Of a stretch of 52,326 nucleotides of DNA, positions 28,601 to 36,235 are shown piece after piece. The notes under the pieces are model-generated. The model saw only the letters and a program-made list of their open reading frames with translations. It made no database searches and had not been told where the DNA came from. Source of the DNA: Roseovarius lutimaris. GTDB lineage: Bacteria; Pseudomonadota; Alphaproteobacteria; Rhodobacterales; Rhodobacteraceae. The translations under genes were made by a program, and so were the position numbers. The stretch's first letter is position 1; each line of letters begins with the position of its first letter. The stretch lies in assembly GCF_900115165.1 (NCBI RefSeq), contig NZ_FOVP01000023.1:1-52326 (forward strand), in the 5' to 3' direction.

Positions 28601-28630
28601 AGGCGGGCATGCTGGAGGACACGCCCGCCT
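28601..28630 (-). terminator. Terminator hairpin of OMP paralogue 2
   Basis: An 8-bp stem (AGGCGGGC / GCCCGCCT) with a 14-base loop lies 20 bp past the stop at 28650. The stretch 28337-28600 otherwise holds only the promoter and leader of OMP paralogue 1; no other element was recognised. Confidence 0.6.
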
Positions 28631-28649
28631 TTTCAACGCCGAACCGAGG

Positions 28650-29294
28650 TTAAAAGCGGTAGGTGGCGCGAACCTGAAGGGTTGTGGCCTCAATGTCGGT
28701 GCCGGAATTATTGACGCTGTCAAACTCGTGATAGAGTGCTTCGGCACCGATCGAAAACTGATCGCTGATCATGTATTCGTAACCGCCACCGATGAACCAA
28801 CCATCGTCGCTGCCTGCGGTATCGGTATTGGCAATCGCATAGCCGCCCGTCCCGTAGACCAAGCCCCGGTCGATCTTGTACCCGGCGCGGCCCTTGACGC
28901 GAAAGATTTCCTCAATCGAGTTGTTGGGCCCCGCGTCAATATCGGCAAAGTCGTAATCAAGCGCACCACCAAGCACCCACTGGCCGAAATCGTGGTCATA
29001 CCCGAGGGTGAAGCCGCCCATGATGTCTTCGTCACTGCCAGAGCGGTTGGTATCGACAAAGCCGATGCCCGCCTGCACGCCGCCATAAAAACCGGTCCAG
29101 TTGACCGTGCCGCCGAAAGACGGGCGGCTTTGGCTTGATACAGCTGCGGGGGTACCCGCAACACTGGGGGGCGCGAACTGGATCAGGGTTGGTTTTGCAA
29201 AAGTCGTCTCGGGCGCGGCAGGGCTGGTTTCAGCCAGAGCAGGGGCGGCGAGCGCCATAAGCCCAGCTGAGATAAGGGAAATCGGTGTTCGCAT
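28650..29294 (-). CDS. Outer-membrane beta-barrel protein (OmpA/Omp25-like), paralogue 2
   Basis: A 214-aa protein with signal peptide MRTPISLISAGLMALAAPALA, a roughly 45-residue linker and a barrel beginning VNWTGFYGGVQAGIGF and ending VRATYRF. Strands such as GGFTLGYDHDFGQWVLGGAL, GRAGYKIDRGLVYGTGGYA and GWFIGGGYEYMISDQFSIGA align one-to-one with the neighbour at 27764-28336, so the pair arose by tandem duplication followed by divergence. A GAAAGGA ribosome binding site precedes the start. Each gene has its own leader and terminator hairpin, so they are probably expressed independently. Confidence 0.9.
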   Translation of the reverse strand: MRTPISLISAGLMALAAPALAETSPAAPETTFAKPTLIQFAPPSVAGTPAAVSSQSRPSFGGTVNWTGFYGGVQAGIGFVDTNRSGSDEDIMGGFTLGYDHDFGQWVLGGALDYDFADIDAGPNNSIEEIFRVKGRAGYKIDRGLVYGTGGYAIANTDTAGSDDGWFIGGGYEYMISDQFSIGAEALYHEFDSVNNSGTDIEATTLQVRATYRF

Positions 29295-29500
29295 CGGTTT
29301 ATCCTTTCGCGACTCTTCCTGTTACGGGGGTCTCATCGTTTCGTGCGTTATGGCGGGCACCCCGACTGGGGCGATGACCATGGGATAAATATCAATCGCA
29401 GGTGGTGCCAAGGCAATGAACGTTGCCATCGCGAGGATTCAATAAACAGTGAGGGCGTCGTGTCCGGATCCTGTCATATGAGGAGGCCGTGCCGCGTGCC

Positions 29501-29926
29501 TCAGAGCACCCCGATATCGGCCAGGGCGGCCGAAAGCTCTGGTGGCAGGGCGTCATCGCTGCTGCGCGCGGCGCTTATGTCAGGCGGGGCATCGGCGCCG
29601 GGCAGGTAACGCCAGCCCTGAAACGGGCGTTTCTGGGCGGTGGCGGTACGGATGATCGCAGGGTCCAGAACAATCGCACAGCGCCGGATTCCGTCGCCCC
29701 CGATCACCTCATCCAGCCGCAGAATGCTCTGGCGGCATTGCACCAGCCCCTGAATTACCCAATAGATCGAGCCGCCCTGCAAAAGCTCTGCTTCGCGCTT
29801 GGGCCACATCCGGGTGACATGACGCGGATGACCATCCGCCCCTTTGGCACGCGGGTTGTCCTGCCAAGCGATCAGATCCTCGACCGACTTGGTGCCCACG
29901 CTGAGTTTGATCAGATGCAATGTCAT
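29501..29926 (-). CDS. DUF1489 family protein
   Basis: A 141-aa cytosolic protein beginning MTLHLIKLSVGTKSVEDL and containing TRMWPKREAELLQGGSIYWV and VQCRQSILRLDEV, the conserved core of the alphaproteobacterial DUF1489 family, which has no known function. The ATG at 29926 sits six bases after GGGGGA and gives the family N-terminus; an ATG two codons upstream is possible. It is divergent from nrdJ. Confidence 0.85.
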   Translation of the reverse strand: MTLHLIKLSVGTKSVEDLIAWQDNPRAKGADGHPRHVTRMWPKREAELLQGGSIYWVIQGLVQCRQSILRLDEVIGGDGIRRCAIVLDPAIIRTATAQKRPFQGWRYLPGADAPPDISAARSSDDALPPELSAALADIGVL

Positions 29927-29970
29927 GCGCATTCCCCCGGACTGCGCCATATATCGTAGCGTCCCTGCGG

Positions 29971-29996
29971 GCAACTGCAAGAGAGGGCGCAGTTGC
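29971..29996. promoter_or_regulatory. Hairpin in the DUF1489-nrdJ divergent promoter region
   Basis: An 8-bp perfect inverted repeat (GCAACTGC / GCAGTTGC) with a 10-base spacer lies between the two starts. It could be an operator or a leader hairpin for nrdJ. No consensus NrdR box or cobalamin riboswitch was recognised around it. Confidence 0.35.
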
Positions 29997-30060
29997 GTAT
30001 GGAAATCATTTGGCCGCCGGGCTATGGTGGGTTTCCTCCACGCAAATGGGAATCGCCCGC

Positions 30061-32355
30061 ATGACACGCTTTGCCGCCCCGATCGCCGAACAGATCTGGA
30101 ATATGAAATACCGTTTCAGGGCGGCGGATGGCGCGGCACATGACCTGACGGTTGAAGACAGCTGGCGGCGCATCGCGCGCGCTTTGGCCGAGGTCGAAGA
30201 GGACAAGGCCACGTGGGAAGAGCGGTTTTACGAGGCGCTGGAAGATTTCAAATTCCTGCCGGCCGGGCGGATCACCGCCGGCGCGGGCACCGGGCGCAGG
30301 GTGACGATGTTCAACTGTTTCGTCATGGGCACGGTTCCCGACAATATGGGCGGGATTTTCGACAACCTGCGCGAGGCGGCGCTGACCATGCAGCAGGGCG
30401 GCGGCATCGGCTATGATTTCAGCACGATCCGCCCCAAGGGCGCCGAGGTGCATGGCGTGTCGGCGGACGCCAGTGGCCCGCTCAGTTTCATGGATGTCTG
30501 GGATGCGATGTGCCGCACCATCATGAGCGCCGGAAGCCGTCGTGGCGCGATGATGGCGACGATGCGCTGTGATCATCCCGATATCGAGGAGTTCATCGCC
30601 GCCAAATCCGATCCGGCCAGGTTGCGGATGTTCAACCTGTCGGTGCTGATCACCGACCCCTTCATGGCGGCGGTGCGCGCCGATGGCCCCTGGGATCTGG
30701 TGTTTGACGGTCGGGTCTATCACACGCTGAATGCGCGCGATCTGTGGAACCGGATCATGCAGGCGACCTATGATTTCGCTGAGCCCGGCGTGATTTTCAT
30801 CGACCGGATCAATGCCGCCAACAACCTCAATTACTGTGAAACGATTGCCGCGACGAACCCCTGCGGCGAACAACCTCTGCCGCCCTATGGCGCCTGTCTT
30901 TTAGGGTCGGTCAACCTTGCAAAACTGGTGAGCGACCCGTTTGAGGCCGCAGCCGCGCTTGACCAAGAGGCGTTGTCGCGGCTGGTGGGCACGGCGGTTC
31001 GGATGATGGACAACGTGGTCGATGCCAGCAAATTCCCGCTTGAGGCACAGGCCGCCGAGGCGCGCGCCAAACGCCGGATCGGTCTGGGTGTGACCGGGCT
31101 TGCCGATGCGTTGCTGATGGTCGGGCTGCGCTATGGCAGCGACGAGGCGGTGCAGCAAACCGAGGACTGGCTTCATGCGATTGCGCGGGCGGCCTATCTG
31201 GCGTCGGTCGATCTCGCAAAAGAAAAAGGCGCCTTCCCGCTATTTGAGCGCGACGCCTACCTTGCCAGCGGCACGATGAAGGCGATGGATGACGACGTGC
31301 GCGATTCGGTCGCCAAACACGGCATCCGCAACGCGCTTTTGACTAGCATCGCGCCCACCGGCACCATCAGCCTTTATGCCGGCAATGTCAGCTCGGGGAT
31401 CGAACCGGTCTTTGCCTATTCCTATACCCGAAAGGTCTTGCAGAAGGACGGCTCGCGCACCGAGGAAGAGGTGGTCGATTACGCGGTCCGCATGTGGCGC
31501 GAAAAGTTCGGCGATGCCGCCTTGCCCGAGTATTTCGTCAACGCCCAGACATTGCCGCCCGAGGATCATGTGAAAATGCAGGCGGCCGCCCAGAAATGGG
31601 TCGACAGCAGCATTTCCAAGACCATCAACTGCCCCGAAGACATCAGCTTTGAGGCGTTCAAGACCGTCTATATGCAGGCCTGGGATCTGGGCTGTAAGGG
31701 CTGCACCACCTATCGGCCGAATGACGTGACCGGCAGCGTTCTAAGCGTGAGCGAGGCCAGCAATGCCGCCCCTGGCGAGACCGCCGCGCAGGTGCCGGGT
31801 GGATTGCCGGGCGAGGGCGGTGATGTGATTTACATGTCAGAGCCGCTGGATCGCCCGACCGAATTGGAAGGCGCGACCTACAAGCTTAAATGGCCCGACA
31901 GCAATCACGCGATCTATATCACCGTCAACGATATCGTTCTCAACGGCCATCGCCGCCCGTTCGAGGTGTTCATCAACTCCAAGAACATGGAGCATTACGC
32001 CTGGACCGTCGCCCTGACACGGATGATCTCGGCGGTGTTCCGGCGCGGCGGCGACGTAAGCTTTGTGGTCGAAGAGCTGAAGGCAGTGTTCGACCCGCGC
32101 GGCGGGGCCTGGATGCAGGGCAAATACGTGCCCTCAATTCTGGCGGCAATCGGCGGTATCCTTGAACAGCACATGGTGCAGATCGGCTTTCTTGAGGGCG
32201 AGGGCATGGGCCTCAAGACCGACCCGCAGGCGCAGGTGGTCAATCTTGGCGACGCGCCCAAGGGCCCGGCCTGTCCGGCCTGCGGTGAGTTTGGCATGCA
32301 CATGGTCGAAGGCTGCATGACCTGCGGCAGTTGCGGGCATTCCAAGTGTTCTTAA
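30061..32355 (+). CDS. nrdJ: Adenosylcobalamin-dependent (class II) ribonucleoside-diphosphate reductase
   Basis: A 764-aa enzyme reducing ribonucleotides to deoxyribonucleotides with a radical generated from coenzyme B12, so it works with or without oxygen. Conserved pieces are RVTMFNCFVMGTVPDNMGGI (first redox Cys), MQQGGGIGYDFSTIRPKG, SAGSRRGAMMATMRCDHPDI, CETIAATNPCGEQPLPPYGACLLGS split over two lines (active-site NPCGE thiyl Cys), ALLTSIAPTGTISLYAGNVS (phosphate-binding region) and a C-terminal zinc-like tail CPACGEFGMHMVEGCMTCG. The start at 30061 is favoured because the upstream extension reads through the divergent promoter. No nrdB-type subunit is present or needed. Confidence 0.95.
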   Translation: MTRFAAPIAEQIWNMKYRFRAADGAAHDLTVEDSWRRIARALAEVEEDKATWEERFYEALEDFKFLPAGRITAGAGTGRRVTMFNCFVMGTVPDNMGGIFDNLREAALTMQQGGGIGYDFSTIRPKGAEVHGVSADASGPLSFMDVWDAMCRTIMSAGSRRGAMMATMRCDHPDIEEFIAAKSDPARLRMFNLSVLITDPFMAAVRADGPWDLVFDGRVYHTLNARDLWNRIMQATYDFAEPGVIFIDRINAANNLNYCETIAATNPCGEQPLPPYGACLLGSVNLAKLVSDPFEAAAALDQEALSRLVGTAVRMMDNVVDASKFPLEAQAAEARAKRRIGLGVTGLADALLMVGLRYGSDEAVQQTEDWLHAIARAAYLASVDLAKEKGAFPLFERDAYLASGTMKAMDDDVRDSVAKHGIRNALLTSIAPTGTISLYAGNVSSGIEPVFAYSYTRKVLQKDGSRTEEEVVDYAVRMWREKFGDAALPEYFVNAQTLPPEDHVKMQAAAQKWVDSSISKTINCPEDISFEAFKTVYMQAWDLGCKGCTTYRPNDVTGSVLSVSEASNAAPGETAAQVPGGLPGEGGDVIYMSEPLDRPTELEGATYKLKWPDSNHAIYITVNDIVLNGHRRPFEVFINSKNMEHYAWTVALTRMISAVFRRGGDVSFVVEELKAVFDPRGGAWMQGKYVPSILAAIGGILEQHMVQIGFLEGEGMGLKTDPQAQVVNLGDAPKGPACPACGEFGMHMVEGCMTCGSCGHSKCS

Positions 32356-32442
32356 TGAAACGCTAAGTTCAATTAGGTGTTCTGACTACCAATTAGTGGC
32401 CACTGGCCGGGCTGAAATAGCCATTTTGCAAGCACAAAAGGT

Positions 32443-32464
32443 CAATCGGGCGGAAACGCCCGAT
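32443..32464 (+). terminator. Hairpin downstream of nrdJ
   Basis: A 9-bp stem (AATCGGGCG / CGCCCGATT) with a GAAA tetraloop lies 88 bp after the nrdJ stop. It has a weak T-run (TTAG) but good stem stability. Confidence 0.65.
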
Positions 32465-32750
32465 TTAGCCGCTTTCCCGGCCCATTGAGTGCGAACGAAG
32501 GTTCGCCGCTAATCTTGGAGGATATGGGGCTATGATTACAGGGATTCAAATAATTTTTAAAATCTTTTTGCCTGCTGACTTCGCAGACATGCGAGTTTCT
32601 GGGCGCGGGCGGTTTCCATGCATTTCGGCGTGATTGAGATGCGATGACCAGGAAAAGGCAAACATCAGAACACGACCGGCATGCATGTTTGCCATGATTG
32701 TGTGCATGTAGAGGGGCAGCAATTGATGATAACACCTTGCAGAAACGACA

Positions 32751-32773
32751 AAGGGCGGCTCGCGCCGCCCTTC
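32751..32773 (-). terminator. Terminator of a decayed minus-strand gene
   Basis: A 9-bp perfect stem (AAGGGCGGC / GCCGCCCTT) with a short loop. On the minus strand it is followed by TGTCGTTTC and lies 21 bp after the TAG at 32795. Its position supports a real gene having ended there. Between 32465 and 32750 nothing was recognised. Confidence 0.6.
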
Positions 32774-32794
32774 GCTATTGAAGTGATTGGTGTT

Positions 32795-33070
32795 CTACAG
32801 AAAACGTGACCTGCGCAATGCATTCTCGATCCGCGCAAAAGCGTTTAGGGCGTCGTGTCGCGAATGGCCGCCGGAATAAGGGCGGCACGCGTGGCGGTTG
32901 GCAGGGGTGTTTTCGATATCGTGACCGAGAAAGATGAACGCCTCCTGCGCCGCTGGGGTGGTGAGGTTGGATTGTTCTCTCGGCCAAATGGTTGTGACCT
33001 ATGCGATCTTATGGTCGAGATTGATAGAGCGCCGCTCGACCCAGAGATTGGCGGTGTTTACCCCGAATTT
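32795..33070 (-). pseudogene. Probable decayed small gene of unknown function
   Basis: A minus-strand frame with good codon bias (mostly G/C at third positions) reads VNTANLWVERRSINLDHKIA, then an in-frame TAG at about 33000, then VTTIWPREQSNLTTPAAQEA, FIFLGHDIENTPANRHACRP and YSGGHSRHDALNAFARIENA, ending with LRRSRFL. There is no ATG or GTG start for the second part, and the stop differs by one base from CAG, so a nonsense mutation in a longer gene is likely. A terminator hairpin lies directly downstream. Protein family not recognised. The plus-strand frame at 32855-33091 is its shadow. Confidence 0.4.
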
Positions 33071-33153
33071 CTAACAGAATTCGGAGACTGACGTCACAGA
33101 TGTCCTGTCGCATGTGCCACCGCGCCCGGTTGGGGCGCGGCCTGTTTCGGTAA

Positions 33154-33523
33154 TCATCGCGCGGTGCAGAGCCGCGCGAGCGGTTCGCTCACCCGGGCGC
33201 CATGCCGCCAGATCATATCAGACGCCGGAATATTTCGCTCGAGGCTGATGCGGTCGGGCAATGATGGCGCCTGCTCCACCAGAACGCGGTGGATATCGCG
33301 AAGCGCGGGCCCTACAAAACCGACATCCGGGAACGGCTGACGAAGTCGCGGTGCAGGTTGCAGAACGCCTCGAATTGGCTCGGGTCATCGAGTGCATCGA
33401 GTGCATCGAGTGCATCGAGCAGATCACAGAGGCCTGCGCCTGGCGGCGCAGATGTGCCTCTGTTGCTGCAGCCGCGTCATAATGGGCCTGATTTGTGTCC
33501 AGATTGGTGGTGATGAGCAGCAT
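33154..33523 (-). pseudogene. Frameshifted hypothetical gene with a 9-bp tandem repeat
   Basis: A good ribosome binding site (AAAAGGAG) precedes an ATG at 33523. Frame 1 encodes MLLITTNLDTNQAHYDAAAA and TEAHLRRQAQAS. The sensible continuation is in a second frame (DLLDALDALDALDDPSQFEA, FCNLHRDFVSR) and then a third (FPDVGFVGPALRDIHRVLVE, QAPSLPDRISLERNIPASDM, IWRHGARVSEPLARLCTAR, stop at 33154). Two frameshifts are therefore needed to rebuild a roughly 120-aa protein. Its length and organisation resemble the intact gene at 33804-34169, and both may belong to one accessory cluster. Function unknown. Sequencing error is a possible alternative to real decay. Confidence 0.55.
33385..33419. repeat. 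9-bp tandem repeat, three exact copies plus a partial copy
   Basis: The unit TGCATCGAG is repeated at 33393, 33402 and 33411, preceded by a shortened copy. On the minus strand it encodes Leu-Asp-Ala triplets. Copy number can vary by slippage without changing frame. It is too short and spacerless to be CRISPR. Confidence 0.8.
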
Positions 33524-33803
33524 GTTCTCCTTTTCATGCAAGACCGGTGCTGGTGGTGCCGGTTTCATCGGCGTCATGGTCCGTGCATCGTGGGGAAGAG
33601 ATCGCGAGTGGTTGGCTCCTTTGCCTGGTTTCGCGGGCTGGTAGGGTGCTGGTAACGAGAACATTGGTCGTTTTTCTCGAACACGAAGAAAAAAACCCAG
33701 ATCGGTCGAGATTTTTTAGGTAAACCGCTGGTGCCACACCCCGACACAGTGTGCACGGCGGTGTGGGGAGTGCGTCAGGCCGCGCGGTCATCTGACGTGG
33801 AGA

Positions 33804-34169
33804 TCACTCAGCACCGCGCAATGCGTTATCGAGACCGTCGGCAAGCCGACAAAGCTCGGGTACGATCGGATCGTCGGGATCCAGCGTCACAAAGCATTCG
33901 GCATCATCCCAATATTCGTCATAGGCATGGTCGAGAAACAATAGACTACGCAGGTCGAGAAGCAGGCGGCGAAGGCGGCGCGTCAGCGGCCCCGGCTGGT
34001 TGAGGCTGTCGCGGATCGCATTGATGAGCCTGGCCCCGCGCCGATCCGCGAGCAAGTCGGCCGCATGGCCGAGCGCCTCGTCGTGGGTCGACAGAAACGC
34101 TCGAAGCGCTATTTCGCCGACATCAATGATTTGGACGCTGGCATTCGGGATGATTTTCTTGTGATACAT
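33804..34169 (-). CDS. Hypothetical protein, 121 aa
   Basis: The ATG at 34169 follows GGAGGC with good spacing and is preferred over the ORF's upstream ATG at 34217. The product begins MYHKKIIPNASVQIIDVGEI. Its centre is helical and basic (RRGARLINAIRDSLNQPGPL, TRRLRRLLLDLRSLLFLDHA), and it ends acidic (YDEYWDDAECFVTLDPDDPI, VPELCRLADGLDNALRGAE). No signal peptide, membrane helix or catalytic motif is seen, and I do not recognise the family. It lies between a frameshifted gene of similar size and the PBP-like operon, on the same strand as both. Confidence 0.65.
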   Translation of the reverse strand: MYHKKIIPNASVQIIDVGEIALRAFLSTHDEALGHAADLLADRRGARLINAIRDSLNQPGPLTRRLRRLLLDLRSLLFLDHAYDEYWDDAECFVTLDPDDPIVPELCRLADGLDNALRGAE

Positions 34170-34772
34170 TTTGCCTCCGGTTGGTAAGAAAATGCCAGGT
34201 TTCGTCCCGGCGGTCATGGAATTCGGAGGTTCATGTCATCGCCAACCGCTGAGTCTCGCGCCTCACGATGAGGGCGCGCAGATCAGAAGGTGGCGGGGTC
34301 TGTCGTGGCTCCTTTCGTCAGCTGTTCTTCTCGATGATTTCGGCTTTCCCGAGTAATATGGGCCGAATGGCGCAACGACGAAACATTTTCTGCAATTTTT
34401 TTGGGATAAACCATCAGGAGTTGAGAAACCCCTCATACTGCCAGCGCTATACGTCATATCAATGTGTAGGTTCTGGCAGATGGGCGGTTTGCAGAAATTC
34501 TCTGCATATGCACGATCATTGGTTCGTATTGTGAAAAGCCGACATTCACACCCCTGCCTGCGCGGTAGCTCTTGCCTCGCCATGCACCAAGGTCAGCAAT
34601 GCGCAGGAAGCGGAGTTTGCAAAGTTGCGACGATTTCCCGAAAACCGCCTTTCAGACCAAACGCAGCAAATGCCGGGTGAGAGCCCAGTACTTCGGTTCC
34701 AAGCTTCTTAGGGGATGCGACAGTCGCTTGAAACCGCCGCATCCTGCTGTTTCACGAACTGGATCCTGCGCG
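34170..34772. other. Gene-free stretch in accessory DNA
   Basis: About 600 bases with no frame I would support, no tRNA and no clear hairpin. Composition is AT-richer than flanking genes around 34340-34560. It should contain the promoter of the gene starting at 34169. Confidence 0.4.
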
Positions 34773-36206
34773 TCACGAACCAGCGGGCATCCCGGTGTCG
34801 CGAACCGCGCGGCGCAGCCAACTCCGCCAGCGGTTGGGCAGAGGATAGAGCTGGCACAAGTCGGACTGCGCCAGATCGGGCCGGGTGTGCACCCATTCGG
34901 GCTTGAGCCGGGACAGAGGCACTTCGCGATGCGCTTGGTTCGGAGCGTCCAGCTCGAAGAACTCGATGACCCGCTGATCGGACAGGCTCGGCGGCGTGGC
35001 CGTGACGAAGTAGGGCCGGCCGCGCACATACAGCACCTGGGTCAACAGGGCCGACATCATCTCGCGGGACATTGCCGCGATCCGCGGCGGCAATCGGCGC
35101 GGCGCCTTCCAGAACTCCTCGAACCGGTCGGCCAACTGCCCATTGCGACGCAACGCGCCTTCGCGGTTGACGATCAGGCCGATCTGCAAAATCTCGACAA
35201 GAAGCGCCCCGATCAGGAAGCCAAAGCCGAGCCCATCAAGCTCCTCGCCCTCGGTCAGGCCGATCCGGGCGGCAGCGCTCATCACAAGCACCTCAAGAGC
35301 GGCATCAATGCGGGCGTCTTCGACCAGGGGCGGCGTCTTCGGAATTTCGATCGCCTGGGCCAAAAGCGCCTCGGCCGCCGTGACCTGAGCCAGGAAAGCA
35401 GGGGTCGGACAAGTATACCGCGTGGCCTTGCCAGGTTCCACAAACCCGTTCGTCAACTCGTCACGGATTTTCGCCAGCGTGGCGCGGATGCGCCCGATCT
35501 CGGAAGTCCGCGCCATCCGAACCGCCCCGCGGTAGATCTCATCCACGGCTTCGGGCTTGGCCGAATACAGGTCGACCATCAGATCTTCCGCCTTCTCGGA
35601 CACCGCCACGGCATCGTCGGCGGCAGTACGCAGCAAACCGGCATGGCGATCGCGCATCCGCGACCGCGGCCCGGGCCGGGCAATCGGCTTGTCCCCTTCA
35701 CAGGTGCCCCCCCGGGTTTCTTCGGTGTATTTCAACCCGTCCGCTTCACGCGAAAGGCTGCTGACACCGCTCGAAAGGTCGGTGAACCTGCCAGACACGA
35801 CCTCAAGCGCCTGGACGACAGGTGCGACCGCCTCACGTTGCATCTGCTGGGTCAGCGTCTGCTCGTGCCAGCCGAACACCAGCGTCGTGGCCGACAGGAA
35901 AGCCGAGGTCACGCTGGCCGTGCCGCCGATAACCAGGAAGGTCAGCGCAACCAGCCCGATACCGAAGCGGAAGGACTGAGACCACGCCCAGGTGATGACG
36001 AACTGGATCAGACCGCCGATCAGCAAACAGGCCAGCAGGTGCATGGTATCGGGTGACGGCAAAAGCCCACCCTGCGGAAGCGCATCCAGCGCCGCCCGCA
36101 CCATGCTGATGTCCTGGGTCGAAAGCTTCAGCCCGAAACCGGCAATACTGCCGCTCAGGGTGTTGAAGCCGATGATCGGCAACAGGTTGAGTTTACTCAT
36201 GGACAC
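34773..36206 (-). CDS. Membrane protein of unknown function, partner of the PBP-like protein
   Basis: A 477-aa product from a GTG at 36206, seven bases after AAGGAG; an ATG at 36200 is the alternative. Hydrophobic segments are visible near residues 1-25 (LLPIIGFNTLSGSIAGFG), at about 58-110 as two helices (HLLACLLIGGLIQFVITWAW, FGIGLVALTFLVIGGTASVT), and at about 325-345 (LGFGFLIGALLVEILQIGLI). Between them is a long soluble helical part (about 115-300) with three cysteines. The C-terminal 130 residues are basic and probably cytosolic (RFEEFWKAPRRLPPRIAAMS). No family recognised. It lies 29 bp after the PBP-like gene, so both are surely one transcript; a shared role at the inner membrane or cell wall is inferred. 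Confidence 0.75.
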   Translation of the reverse strand: MSMSKLNLLPIIGFNTLSGSIAGFGLKLSTQDISMVRAALDALPQGGLLPSPDTMHLLACLLIGGLIQFVITWAWSQSFRFGIGLVALTFLVIGGTASVTSAFLSATTLVFGWHEQTLTQQMQREAVAPVVQALEVVSGRFTDLSSGVSSLSREADGLKYTEETRGGTCEGDKPIARPGPRSRMRDRHAGLLRTAADDAVAVSEKAEDLMVDLYSAKPEAVDEIYRGAVRMARTSEIGRIRATLAKIRDELTNGFVEPGKATRYTCPTPAFLAQVTAAEALLAQAIEIPKTPPLVEDARIDAALEVLVMSAAARIGLTEGEELDGLGFGFLIGALLVEILQIGLIVNREGALRRNGQLADRFEEFWKAPRRLPPRIAAMSREMMSALLTQVLYVRGRPYFVTATPPSLSDQRVIEFFELDAPNQAHREVPLSRLKPEWVHTRPDLAQSDLCQLYPLPNRWRSWLRRAVRDTGMPAGS

Positions 36207-36235
36207 TTGTTTTCTCCTTAATATCAAACTGTGAG

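Noticed and set aside
30000..30060. Cobalamin riboswitch before nrdJ
   Set aside because: The space is too short after the divergent start and no B12-box sequence was seen.
32855..33091. Plus-strand 78-aa frame
   Set aside because: The opposite strand has better codon bias and a matching terminator.
32356..33153. tRNA attachment site at the edge of the accessory region
   Set aside because: No cloverleaf, T-loop GGTTCGA-type sequence or direct repeat pair was found by eye; no integrase is present.
33385..33419. Possible mini CRISPR array
   Set aside because: Units are 9 bp with no spacers; it is a coding microsatellite.
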